Assembly (NCBI RefSeq): GCF_003012775.1
Contig: NZ_PXYG01000001.1
Coordinates: 186,001 to 250,000, forward strand
Length of the DNA: 64,000 nucleotides
Source of the DNA: Zobellella endophytica
GTDB taxonomy: Bacteria; Pseudomonadota; Gammaproteobacteria; Enterobacterales; Aeromonadaceae
Direction: 5' to 3'
Below the pieces are notes generated by a model. The model was not told the DNA's origin, searched no databases, and saw only the letters and a program-made list of their open reading frames with translations. Shown here piece by piece: positions 7,932-16,052 of the stretch (its first letter is position 1; every line of letters starts with the position of its first letter). The translations under genes were made by a program, and so were the position numbers.

Positions 7932-9119
7932 ATGATCAACGTCAGCCAAACCCTTATTCCGGTACAGCAGGTGGAAAGCGTACTGAACCCGATCGTCGAA
8001 GCCAACGGCATGCCGAATGCCTGTTATACCAGCCAGGAATATTTCGCCTTTGAGCGAGATCAAGTTATCGGCAAAACCTGGGCCTGCATCGGTTTCGCCT
8101 CCGACCTGCTGAAAAACGGCTACGTCAAGCCGGTGAGCTTTATGAATCTGCCGCTGCTGATGATGCGCAACCGCCAGGGCGAGGTGCAGGTGTTCCACAA
8201 CGTGTGCAGCCACCGGGGCATGCAGCTGGTGCATGAAGCCGGCGAGGTGCAGGGCATGATCCGTTGCCCCTACCATTCCTGGACCTACGATCTGGACGGC
8301 AACCTCAAGGGCACTCCTCATATCGGCGGCACCGGCCAGCATAAAGATGAGCGCTTCAAGTGCGAAAAGCACGGCCTTAAAGCCCTGCGCTCCGCGGTGT
8401 GGATGGACATGGTGTTCGTCAACCTGTCCGGCGACGCGGCCTCCTTCGAGGAGCACATCGCGCCCCTGGTCGAGCGCTGGCAGCCGTTCTGGGGCGACGA
8501 GGGCCTGAGCCTGCTGCGCCGGGTCAACATGGGCGGCCACCTGGAAATCGAGGTGGAGAGCAACTGGAAGCTGACCGTGGAAAACTACTGCGAAGCCTAC
8601 CACCTGCCCTGGGTGCACCCGGCCCTGAACACCTATTCCAAGCTGGAAGATCACTACAACATCATGTTCGAGGACCGTTTCGCGGGGCAGGGCAGCTACA
8701 AATACAACCTGTCGGACACCGCCGGCACCCATTTGCCCAAGTTCCCCGGCTGGCCCGCCGACAAGCTGCGCCACGCGGAATACGTGGCCCTGTTCCCCAA
8801 CGTGCTGCTGGGCATCCAGGCCGACCACGCCTTCGCCATGATGATCGATCCCATCCACGCGGAGAAAACCGTGGAGAACCTGCGCCTCTATTACGTGGGC
8901 GACGAGTCGCTGAAGGACGAATACGCCGGCTGCCGCACCGCCACCCTGGAGTCCTGGCGGGTGGTGTTCGGTGAAGACATCGGCGCGGTGGAAGGCATGC
9001 AGAAGGGCCGCCATTCCCCCGGCTTCGGCGGCGGCGTGTTCTCGCCCGAGATGGATCTGCCGACCCATTTCTTCCAGAAGTGGCTGGCCAACCAGGTGAA
9101 AGCGGCGCTGGAGGCGTAA
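7932..9119 (+). CDS. Rieske non-haem iron oxygenase alpha subunit (choline/carnitine-monooxygenase-like)
   Basis: A 395-residue aromatic-ring-hydroxylating-dioxygenase-type protein. The Rieske [2Fe-2S] ligands are Cys92, His94, Cys112 and His115 (VCSHRG ... CPYHSW). The mononuclear iron site is NYCEAYHLPWVHP, with His224 and His229. Related enzymes hydroxylate or cleave quaternary amines (choline, carnitine, betaines). The clear glycine-betaine enzyme GbcA differs in the NWKLVIENNRECYH region, so I do not call GbcA. It is 3 bases from an aldehyde dehydrogenase, which implies an aldehyde product. No flavin-ferredoxin reductase of the GbcB/CntB type is nearby; a rubredoxin-fused reductase takes that place. 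GGAGAG precedes the ATG. Confidence 0.88.
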   Translation: MINVSQTLIPVQQVESVLNPIVEANGMPNACYTSQEYFAFERDQVIGKTWACIGFASDLLKNGYVKPVSFMNLPLLMMRNRQGEVQVFHNVCSHRGMQLVHEAGEVQGMIRCPYHSWTYDLDGNLKGTPHIGGTGQHKDERFKCEKHGLKALRSAVWMDMVFVNLSGDAASFEEHIAPLVERWQPFWGDEGLSLLRRVNMGGHLEIEVESNWKLTVENYCEAYHLPWVHPALNTYSKLEDHYNIMFEDRFAGQGSYKYNLSDTAGTHLPKFPGWPADKLRHAEYVALFPNVLLGIQADHAFAMMIDPIHAEKTVENLRLYYVGDESLKDEYAGCRTATLESWRVVFGEDIGAVEGMQKGRHSPGFGGGVFSPEMDLPTHFFQKWLANQVKAALEA

Positions 9120-9122
9120 ACG

Positions 9123-10550
9123 ATGCAACATTATCTGAACTATATCGACGGCCAGTGGCGGGATGCCTCCCGCCAGATCACGGTGATGAACCCGGGCACC
9201 GGCGAGCCTTACGCCACCATCGCCCAGGCGAGCATCGAGGATGCGGATCTGGCCATGGCCGCCGCCCGCCGCTGCGTGGACAGCGGCGCCCTGACCGAGG
9301 TGCGCCCGGCCATTCGCACCGGCTGGCTGTTGCAGGCGGCCGAGGCCATCCGCGCCATCGCCGACGACGGCGCCCTGGTGGCCTGCCGGGAAAACGGCAA
9401 GGGCCTGAACGACGCCCGCGACGAATTTCTCGAGGCGGCCCGCTACTTCGAATATTACGCCGGCATGGCCGACAAGATAGAAGGCATCTCGGTGCCGCTC
9501 GGCAAGGACTACATGGACTTCACCCAGTACGTGCCCTTCGGCGTGTCGGTGCAGATCGTGCCCTGGAACTTCCCGGTGTCCATCTGCGCCCGCTCCCTGG
9601 CCCCGGCCCTGGCGGCCGGCAATGCGGTGGTGATCAAGTCGCCGGAAATCTCGCCGCTGGCCATGACCCTGCTGGTCAGGGCCGTCGAGCAGGCCGGTTT
9701 CCCCCGGGGGGCGGTCAACCTGCTGTGCGGCAAGGGCTCGGAGGTGGGCAGCCACCTGGTCAAACACCAGGACACCAACCAGATAGTGTTCACCGGCTCG
9801 GTGCCCACCGGCCAGCGCATCCTGCGGGACTCGGCCGAGCGGGCCACCCCCTCGGTGATGGAGCTGGGCGGCAAGTCCGCCGCCATCGCCCTGGCAGACG
9901 TGGATCTCGACACCCTGCTGGCCAGCGTGAAATCCGGCATCTTCTTCAACGCCGGCCAGGTGTGCTCGGCCATGTCGCGGCTGCTGGTGCACCGCAGCCG
10001 CTACGACGAGGTCAAGGCGGCGGTGGTGGCCCTGGCCGAGGGCCTGAGCATCGGCCAGGGCGAAGGCAACCCGGATCTGACCCCGGTGGTGTCGGCGGAT
10101 CAGCAACAGCGGGTGCTGGCGATGGTCGAGCAGGCCCGGGCCGAAGGCGCCAACATCCTTACCGGCGGCACGGCGCCGGACCTGTCCGGCTACTTCGTGG
10201 CGCCCACCGTGATCGAGGCGACGCCCGACATGACCATCGCCCGGGAGGAAGTGTTCGGCCCGGTGCTGGTACTGATGCCCTTCGACGACGAAGACGAGGC
10301 GGTGACCCTGGCCAACGGCACCGATTTCGGCCTGGTAGCCGGGGTGTTCGGCGAGGGCCTGAGCCAGACCCTGCGGCTGGCCAACCGGCTGCGCGGCGGC
10401 CAGGTGTTCATCAACGAATGGTTCGCCGGCGGCATCGAAACGCCCTTCGGCGGGGTGGGACTGTCGGGCTTCGGCCGCGAGAAAGGACAGGAAGCGATCT
10501 ACAGCTATGTCCAGACCCGCAATATCGGCATTCGTCTGAGCAACCGTTAA
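9123..10550 (+). CDS. NAD(P)-dependent aldehyde dehydrogenase (betaine-aldehyde-dehydrogenase-like)
   Basis: A 475-residue ALDH superfamily enzyme. Visible motifs are VPWNFPVSI, the nucleotide loop FTGSVPTGQRI, the general base Glu in MELGGKSA, and catalytic Cys281 in NAGQVCSAM. It ends with the usual PFGGVGLSGFGREKG signature. It starts 3 bases after the Rieske oxygenase stop, so the pair are translated together. It should oxidise the aldehyde released by that enzyme, for example betaine aldehyde or malic semialdehyde; the choice is inference. Confidence 0.9.
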   Translation: MQHYLNYIDGQWRDASRQITVMNPGTGEPYATIAQASIEDADLAMAAARRCVDSGALTEVRPAIRTGWLLQAAEAIRAIADDGALVACRENGKGLNDARDEFLEAARYFEYYAGMADKIEGISVPLGKDYMDFTQYVPFGVSVQIVPWNFPVSICARSLAPALAAGNAVVIKSPEISPLAMTLLVRAVEQAGFPRGAVNLLCGKGSEVGSHLVKHQDTNQIVFTGSVPTGQRILRDSAERATPSVMELGGKSAAIALADVDLDTLLASVKSGIFFNAGQVCSAMSRLLVHRSRYDEVKAAVVALAEGLSIGQGEGNPDLTPVVSADQQQRVLAMVEQARAEGANILTGGTAPDLSGYFVAPTVIEATPDMTIAREEVFGPVLVLMPFDDEDEAVTLANGTDFGLVAGVFGEGLSQTLRLANRLRGGQVFINEWFAGGIETPFGGVGLSGFGREKGQEAIYSYVQTRNIGIRLSNR

Positions 10551-10578
10551 GCAGTAACAGGGTAGTGGGGAGGACAAG

Positions 10579-11952
10579 ATGAAAAAGTGGTTATGCATCA
10601 TCTGCGGACTGATCTATGACGAGGCCAAGGGCTGGCCCGCCGACGGCATTGCCCCGGGCACCGCCTGGGAAGACGTGCCGGATGACTGGGTTTGTCCCGA
10701 CTGCCTGGTGGGCAAGGCGGATTTCGAAATGCTCGAGATCACCGACGAGGAGCCGGCCCCCCTGGCGGCGGTGGCCGGGGCCGTTACCCCGGTAACCGAG
10801 ACGGCGCTCGAGCCGGTGGTGATCATCGGTACCGGCCACGGCGGCTACCAACTGGCGGCGGCGCTGCGAGCCCGCTCGCCCGAACTGCCCATTACCCTGT
10901 TTACCGCCGATGACGGCGCCCTTTACAGCAAGCCGGCCCTGTCCAACGCCCTGGCGCTGGGCAAGGACGGCGACAGCCTGGTGAGCGAGCCGGCGCTGGC
11001 CTGGGAGCAGCGGCTCGGGGTGCGGGTCTATCCCCATACCCGGGTCGAGCGTATCGACCGGGAAAACAAGCGGCTGCACACCAGCATCGGCGAGTACCCT
11101 TATGGCCGGCTGGTGCTGGCCACCGGTGCCTCGCCCATCGTGATCCCGGTGGAGGGCGAACAGGCGGCCATGCTGAGCGTCAACGATCTCGCCGACTACC
11201 GGCGCTTCCGCCAGCAACTGGCCGGCAAGCGGCACGTCACCATCCTGGGGGACGGTCTGATCGGCTGCGAGTTCGCCAACGATCTGGCGGCCCAGGGCAC
11301 AGCGGTCACCGTGGTCGGCCTGGGCCAGTGGCCGATGGAACGGCTGATCCCGCAACCGCTGGGCCATGCCCTGCAACGGGCCCTGAGCGGCCTGGGCGTG
11401 GAGTGGGCATTGCAGGACAGCATCGGTCAGATAGACCGCCAGGGTGAGGGTTACCGCCTGCAACTGCAAAGCGGCCGGGTACTGGACACCGATCTGGTGC
11501 TGAGCGCGGTGGGCCTGCGCCCCAATGCCGCTCTGGCCAAGGCGGCCGGGCTGAGCATCGGCCGGGGCATCAGCATCGACCTGGAGCACAGGACCAGCGA
11601 CTCGTCCATTTTCGCCCTGGGCGACTGTGCCGAAGTCGCAGGCCAGTGGGCACCCTATATCGCGCCCATCAACCAGGCCATACCGGCCCTGGTGAACAAC
11701 CTGCTGGGCCAGCCTACCCAGGCGGCGCTCAAGGCCACCCCGGTGCTGGTAAAAACCCCGGTGCTGCCGCTGTCGGTGCTGCCGGCGGCGGGCGAGGGCG
11801 AGTGGCGCACCGAGGAACACGGCGCCGAACTGGCCGCCGGCTTTTACGGAGCGGACGGTGAACTGAAAGGATTTGCCCTGCTTGGCAGCCAGCTGCAGGG
11901 GCAGCGAAGCGCCTGGCTGGCCCGGCTTAATGTGCAACAGAACGCGGCTTGA
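10579..11952 (+). CDS. Rubredoxin-rubredoxin reductase fusion protein
   Basis: A 457-residue fusion. Residues 1-50 are a complete rubredoxin with its four iron ligands, Cys6, Cys9, Cys39 and Cys42 (CIIC ... CPDC). Residues 78-450 are a FAD/NAD(P)H reductase of the NorW/RubB type with a first dinucleotide fold (VVIIGTGHGGYQLA), a second (VTILGDGLIGCEFA) and a late FAD motif (IFALGDCAE). It should pass electrons from NAD(P)H through FAD and rubredoxin to an oxygenase, here most likely the Rieske protein two genes upstream. GGGGAGGA precedes the ATG. The two-domain arrangement is the unusual point. Confidence 0.9.
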   Translation: MKKWLCIICGLIYDEAKGWPADGIAPGTAWEDVPDDWVCPDCLVGKADFEMLEITDEEPAPLAAVAGAVTPVTETALEPVVIIGTGHGGYQLAAALRARSPELPITLFTADDGALYSKPALSNALALGKDGDSLVSEPALAWEQRLGVRVYPHTRVERIDRENKRLHTSIGEYPYGRLVLATGASPIVIPVEGEQAAMLSVNDLADYRRFRQQLAGKRHVTILGDGLIGCEFANDLAAQGTAVTVVGLGQWPMERLIPQPLGHALQRALSGLGVEWALQDSIGQIDRQGEGYRLQLQSGRVLDTDLVLSAVGLRPNAALAKAAGLSIGRGISIDLEHRTSDSSIFALGDCAEVAGQWAPYIAPINQAIPALVNNLLGQPTQAALKATPVLVKTPVLPLSVLPAAGEGEWRTEEHGAELAAGFYGADGELKGFALLGSQLQGQRSAWLARLNVQQNAA

Positions 11953-11962
11953 GGAACAGAAG

Positions 11963-13279
11963 ATGACAGCCTTACCCTTGGATGATAATAGCTGCGGTTG
12001 GTATCAGGCCCTGCCGGCACCCACCCCCGCCCGGATGCTGAACGGCAAGCACAATGCCGACTATGTGGTGCTGGGCGCCGGTTTCGCCGGCCTGGCCGCG
12101 GCCCGGCGGCTGGCCGAACACCAGCCCAATGCCCGCATCCTGCTGGTGGATGCCCAGCGGGTGGCGCAGGGAGCCTCCGGGCGCAACTCCGGCTTTGTAA
12201 TCGACCTGCCCCACAAGTTCGCCCTCGAGCATCCGGATCCGGCCCATAAGCAGAAACTGCTGGGCCTGAACCGGGCCGCCATCGCCCAGTTACAGGGGCT
12301 GGTGGACCAACACGGCATCGATTGCCAATGGTCCCACGCGGGCAAGTACCAGGGAGCGGTGGGCGAGCGGGGCGAGGCCTTCCTCGACCATTTTGCACAC
12401 CTGATGAAAGATCTGGGTGAACCCTACCGCCGGGTGGAAAAACAAGAGCTGGCCGGGGTGCTGGGCACCGAATATTACAGCCGGGCCATCTTCACTCCCG
12501 GCTGCTACCTGATGCAGCCGGCCGCCCTGGTGCGCGGCATGGCCGAACACCTGCCGGACAACGTCGAACTGCTGGAGCAGTCGCCCATCCGCGGCCTGCA
12601 ACGGGAGCAGGGCCAGTGGCGGTTGCAGGGGGACGAGGGCAGCATCACCACGCCCAGGCTGCTGCTGGGCACCAGCATCTTTACCCGCGAGTTCGGTTAC
12701 CTGAAGAACCGGCTGCTGCCGGTGATGACCTTTGCCAGCTGGACCCGGCCGCTGACCGACGAGGAGCTGGCCCGCTACGGTGGCCAGCTGAACTGGGGAC
12801 TGACCCCGGCGGATCATGCCGGCACCACGGTGCGCATGACCGCGGATCGGCGGCTGTTGATCCGCAATACCTATAAGCACGTGCCCAAGTACGGCGCCAA
12901 TGTTGATGAGGGCGTGCGCAAGAAGATCCGGGCCGATCACCGCAACGCCTTTGTGGCCCGTTATCCGGCCCTGGCCGAGGTGCCTTTCACCCATACCTGG
13001 GGCGGGGTTTATGCCATTTCCCGCAACTTCACCAACTTCTTCGGCCAGCTCGAGGAAGGGGTGTTCGCCAGCGCCTGCGACAACGGCGTGGGGGCGGCCT
13101 GGGGCACCATTTCCGGCACCCTGCTGGCGGACCTGGCGGTGGGCGCGGACTCCCGGCAACTGCAGGACATCCGGCAGGTGACCGGCATGCCGAGCCTGAA
13201 CCCGCCCGAGCCTTTCCTCGGCCTGGGGGTGAAGAGCCGCATCCGGCTCGCCAAGTGGCAGAGCCGGAGCGAAATATGA
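11963..13279 (+). CDS. FAD-dependent amine oxidoreductase (DAO family, PuuB-like)
   Basis: A 438-residue D-amino-acid-oxidase-fold flavoprotein. The FAD-binding motif VVLGAGFAGLAAARRLA lies at about residues 33-49, and the substrate-domain signature GASGRNSGFVIDLPHK follows. The layout resembles gamma-glutamylputrescine oxidase (PuuB). GAGGAA precedes the ATG. It overlaps the next cupin gene by 4 bases. In this operon it could remove an N-alkyl group or oxidise an amine product of the Rieske step. A clear paralogue is encoded at 30478-31824. Confidence 0.87.
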   Translation: MTALPLDDNSCGWYQALPAPTPARMLNGKHNADYVVLGAGFAGLAAARRLAEHQPNARILLVDAQRVAQGASGRNSGFVIDLPHKFALEHPDPAHKQKLLGLNRAAIAQLQGLVDQHGIDCQWSHAGKYQGAVGERGEAFLDHFAHLMKDLGEPYRRVEKQELAGVLGTEYYSRAIFTPGCYLMQPAALVRGMAEHLPDNVELLEQSPIRGLQREQGQWRLQGDEGSITTPRLLLGTSIFTREFGYLKNRLLPVMTFASWTRPLTDEELARYGGQLNWGLTPADHAGTTVRMTADRRLLIRNTYKHVPKYGANVDEGVRKKIRADHRNAFVARYPALAEVPFTHTWGGVYAISRNFTNFFGQLEEGVFASACDNGVGAAWGTISGTLLADLAVGADSRQLQDIRQVTGMPSLNPPEPFLGLGVKSRIRLAKWQSRSEI

Positions 13280-13626
13280 GTGAAGTAAGATTAATCGACA
13301 GCAAGGAACTGGATTTTACCGTGCGTGGCGGCCCGCCCGGCGCCGCCTACGTGGCCAGGGCGCTGAGCCCGGAGGTGTCGCCCCATATCGGGGTCGGTTT
13401 CGCCCGATGGGAAGGCGCCGAGGTGGCCTGGACCGTGCTCTATGATGAGGTGGTGTTCGTGATCGAAGGTTGCTTCGAACTCACCGCCAACGGCAAGAAA
13501 CATCAAGTCCGGCCGGGCCAGCTGCTGTGGATCCCGGAAGGCACCGAGCTGGTCTATGGCGGCCATGCCCTGTTCGGCTATGTGGTTCATCCGGGCAACT
13601 GGAAGGAACTGCACGGCCTGGTCTGA
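13276..13626 (+). CDS. Small cupin-domain protein (EutQ/DUF861-like)
   Basis: A 116-residue single-domain beta-barrel protein. The cupin pattern appears around LYDEVVFVIEGCFELTANG and PGQLLWIPEGTELVYGG. Such proteins often accompany amine-catabolic operons, but their activity is mostly unknown. The start ATG overlaps the stop of the flavoprotein gene (ATGA), and it is the last gene of the operon before a strong terminator. A second, only distantly similar cupin ends the sarcosine operon at 47182. Confidence 0.8.
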   Translation: MSEVRLIDSKELDFTVRGGPPGAAYVARALSPEVSPHIGVGFARWEGAEVAWTVLYDEVVFVIEGCFELTANGKKHQVRPGQLLWIPEGTELVYGGHALFGYVVHPGNWKELHGLV

Positions 13627-13635
13627 GCAACAGAG

Positions 13636-13679
13636 CGTCTCCAAGCACTACTTTGCCGGCCGATTGGCCGGCTTTTTTA
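13636..13679 (+). repeat. Left copy of 44-bp direct repeat bracketing the RND island
   Basis: Begins CGTCTCCAAGCACTACTTTG and ends with a terminator hairpin. It matches 21709-21752 at 42 of 44 positions. Both copies are also preceded by CTGGTCTGA, which in the left copy is the last codons and stop of the cupin gene. Confidence 0.85.
13655..13678 (+). terminator. Rho-independent terminator of the Rieske operon
   Basis: GCCGGCC-GATT-GGCCGGC forms a 7-bp GC stem followed by TTTTTT, 28 bases after the cupin stop. Confidence 0.88.
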
Positions 13680-13908
13680 CTGGCTTATATTTTCATCCCC
13701 GGCTGGTTGGCAGGCAGGAGCACGGGAGCCGGAAAGGGGGCCTTCAGGACGTTTGCATACCCGCCTAAAATCCACATCGATGCGAACGGTCACGGATACC
13801 TCAATTCGGCACAATTGGCCCCGCCAATATGTCGGAGGTTGTTTGGCGCACCAGCGGCACCCGCTCTTGATGTGCGCCTGCGCCGCCGGAATGGGATGGA
13901 CATCCGCC

Positions 13909-14132
13909 AGCTCGGGCCTGGGCAAGAGCGCCTTCGACCTGCCGTACTTGCAGTTCGGCGGCCAGCCCCTTGCTGCCAGCATGTCGGCACTGGCGTGCCG
14001 TTGTGCCACCGCCGCCTGGCCCAGGTACCGTTCCGGCATGGGCGTGTCGGGCCTGACGTAATCGGGGCCGACGGTGCAACCGGCAGCAAGGCCGGCAACG
14101 ATAAGCATGGCAAGGGGGTGTTTTGGCAGCAT
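13909..14132 (-). pseudogene. Remnant of an RND outer-membrane efflux factor (OprM/NodT family)
   Basis: From ATG 14132 the reverse strand encodes a lipoprotein start typical of RND outer-membrane factors (AGLAAGCTVGPDYVRP) for about 55 residues. After ADMLAA the similarity jumps to another frame, with GLAAELQVRQVEGALAQARA (about 13909-13968), a motif normally found some 150 residues later in these proteins. So the gene has lost an internal segment and its frame. Nothing recognisable continues to 13680. The intact RND pump on the other strand must therefore use another outer-membrane channel. Confidence 0.65.
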
Positions 14133-14170
14133 AATGTGTTCCGGAATAAAAGATGTGGACCCTGAGCTTT

Positions 14171-14194
14171 GTGACTAAAATTCTATTTGGTTAC
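14171..14194. promoter_or_regulatory. Candidate TetR operator 1
   Basis: GTGACTAAA-N6-TTTGGTTAC is an imperfect palindrome between the OMF remnant and the TetR start. It shares the TGACTAAA half-site with 14876-14890. Confidence 0.4.
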
Positions 14195-14233
14195 TCGTTG
14201 TCAATCTCCAACACTGGCGGTACACTCCAGACC

Positions 14234-14851
14234 ATGAGCAAAGCAAACACCTATCCCGTTTCGGCCCGTGGCCCGATGACGCACGACGTTCGAGATCAGA
14301 TCGTGGCCGCCGCCACCGAGCACTTCCGCCGCTATGGCTACGAGAAGACCACCGTCTCCGATCTCGCCAAGGCCATCGGCTTTTCCAAGGCCTACATCTA
14401 CAAGTTCTTCGCGTCCAAGCAGGCCATCGGCGAGATGATTTGCGCCAACTGCCTGCGCGAGATCGAAGCCGAGGTCAGAGCGGCCGTCGACGAGGCCGAA
14501 CGGCCGCCGGAGAAGCTGCGGCGGATGTTCAAGGCCATTGTCGAGGCGAGCCTCCGCCTGTTTTTCCAGGATCGCAATCTCTACGAAATCGCGGCCGCGG
14601 CGGCCACCGACCGCTGGCCGGCCGCGCGAGCCTATGAGGAACGCATACAGCAGTTGCTGCAGGACATACTGCAGGAAGGGCGGCAGACGGGGGATTTCGA
14701 GCGCAAGACCCCCCTCGATGAAGTCACGATGTCGATCTACCTGGTCATGCGGCCTTACCTCAACCCGCTGCTCTTGCAGCACAGCTTCGATTACACCGAC
14801 GACGCACCGGCCCAGCTGTCCGGCCTGGTGCTGCGCAGCCTGTCGCCATAA
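14234..14851 (+). CDS. TetR-family transcriptional repressor
   Basis: A 205-residue regulator. The N-terminal HTH reads TTVSDLAKAIGFSKAYIYKFF (about residues 38-58, here slightly shortened from the full helix pair), followed by a helical ligand domain with the C-terminal pattern found in efflux-linked TetR proteins. I took ATG 14234; upstream in-frame codons cover the promoter. It sits directly before the RND genes on the same strand and divergent from the OMF remnant, so it probably represses the pump. Two related palindromes, before its own gene and before the adaptor gene, fit that role. Confidence 0.85.
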   Translation: MSKANTYPVSARGPMTHDVRDQIVAAATEHFRRYGYEKTTVSDLAKAIGFSKAYIYKFFASKQAIGEMICANCLREIEAEVRAAVDEAERPPEKLRRMFKAIVEASLRLFFQDRNLYEIAAAAATDRWPAARAYEERIQQLLQDILQEGRQTGDFERKTPLDEVTMSIYLVMRPYLNPLLLQHSFDYTDDAPAQLSGLVLRSLSP

Positions 14852-14875
14852 TGTAGCGAGATGACTGGTGACTAT

Positions 14876-14890
14876 TGACTAAATTGGTCA
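14876..14890. promoter_or_regulatory. Candidate TetR operator 2
   Basis: TGACTAAATTGGTCA is a near-palindrome 47 bp upstream of the RND adaptor gene. Its TGACTAAA half matches the site before the TetR gene. Confidence 0.4.
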
Positions 14891-14936
14891 CTGGTATCAT
14901 AGTGGGAGCCCTGACTGGTTCACCAAGGGGGCTCCC

Positions 14937-16052
14937 ATGCTTCGTCGCCGTCTCATTTTACCTACCGCCATCTGTGCATTACCGCTTGCCCTGGCCGCCT
15001 GCGGCGAAAAAGCGTCGCCGGATCCGCGCACCGAAGCGCCGCTGGTGCGTGCCGCCTCCGTCCAGCCAGCCACCTCCGCATCACGCGCTTTCACCGGGAC
15101 CGTAGCCGCCCGGGTCCAGAGCGACCTGGGTTTTCGTGTTTCCGGCAAGGTGCTGGAGCGGCTGGTGGATACCGGGCAGAGCGTCCGGCGCGGCCAGCCG
15201 CTGATGCGCATCGACCCCGTCGATCTGAAGCTTGCGGCCCATGCCCAGCAGGAAGCGGTTGCCGCCGCGCGCGCCCGGGCGAAACAAACGTCCGAGGATG
15301 AAGCCCGCTACCGCAACCTCCGTGGCACCGGCGCCATATCGGCGTCGGCCTACGACCAGGCCAAGGCGGCGGCGGACGCCGCCAGGGCGCAACTCAAGGC
15401 GGCCGAGGCCCGGGCCGAAGTGGCCCTCAACGCGACCCGCTATGCGGAGCTGGTGGCCGATGCCGATGGCGTGGTCATGGAAACGCTGGTCGAACCCGGC
15501 CAGGTGGTGGGCGCCGGTCAGGTGGTGGTGCGCCTGGCCCACGCCGGACCGCGCGAAGCCGTTATCCAGTTGCCGGAAACCCTGCGTCCCGCCATCGGCT
15601 CGACCGGGCAGGCCAGGCTCTTCGGCACAGAAAGTCGTCGTGTTCCTACCCGACTCAGGCAGCTCTCGGATACGGCGGACCGACTGACCCGTACCTTCGA
15701 GGCGCGCTATGTGCTGGAGGGGGAACTGGCCGACGCGCCCTTGGGCACCACCGTCACCATCCGGATCCCGGATGAACCTCCGTCCGTACAACATGGCCTG
15801 CAGGTGCCGATCGGCGCCTTGTTTGACCCGGGCAAGGGGCCGGGAATCTGGGTTATTGATGGCGATCCGGCAAGGGTTTCCTGGCGTCCGGTCAGGGTCC
15901 TGCGCCTGGATGAGGATGGCGCCCTCATCGCCGGCGAACTCGAGGACGGCGACCGGATCGTCGCGCTCGGCGCCCACCTGCTGCGCGAGGGCGAACAAGT
16001 GCGGGTGGCCGGCCAGGCCGCTGCCGTTGCGAGTGCAGGAGTACAGCCATGA
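14937..16052 (+). CDS. RND efflux periplasmic adaptor (membrane fusion lipoprotein)
   Basis: A 371-residue membrane fusion protein. A lipobox (LALAAC) places the lipidated cysteine at residue 22. The lipoyl half-motifs are FRVSGKVLERLVDTGQSVRRG (shortened here) and later VVMETLVEPGQVVGAG, separated by an Ala/Arg-rich helical hairpin of about 100 residues. It bridges the inner-membrane pump to an outer-membrane channel. GGGGG precedes the ATG. Its stop overlaps the pump gene by 4 bases (ATGA), so the two are coupled. Confidence 0.9.
   Translation: MLRRRLILPTAICALPLALAACGEKASPDPRTEAPLVRAASVQPATSASRAFTGTVAARVQSDLGFRVSGKVLERLVDTGQSVRRGQPLMRIDPVDLKLAAHAQQEAVAAARARAKQTSEDEARYRNLRGTGAISASAYDQAKAAADAARAQLKAAEARAEVALNATRYAELVADADGVVMETLVEPGQVVGAGQVVVRLAHAGPREAVIQLPETLRPAIGSTGQARLFGTESRRVPTRLRQLSDTADRLTRTFEARYVLEGELADAPLGTTVTIRIPDEPPSVQHGLQVPIGALFDPGKGPGIWVIDGDPARVSWRPVRVLRLDEDGALIAGELEDGDRIVALGAHLLREGEQVRVAGQAAAVASAGVQP

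Noticed and set aside
7932-9119. Calling the Rieske protein glycine betaine monooxygenase GbcA
   Set aside because: The iron-site region and length differ from GbcA, and no GbcB follows; a wider choline/carnitine-monooxygenase-like label is safer.
7845-10601. A 918-codon open frame antisense to the Rieske and aldehyde dehydrogenase genes
   Set aside because: It mirrors two well-supported genes, has Gly/His/Arg/Gln-rich text without any domain, and is a by-product of high GC codon bias.
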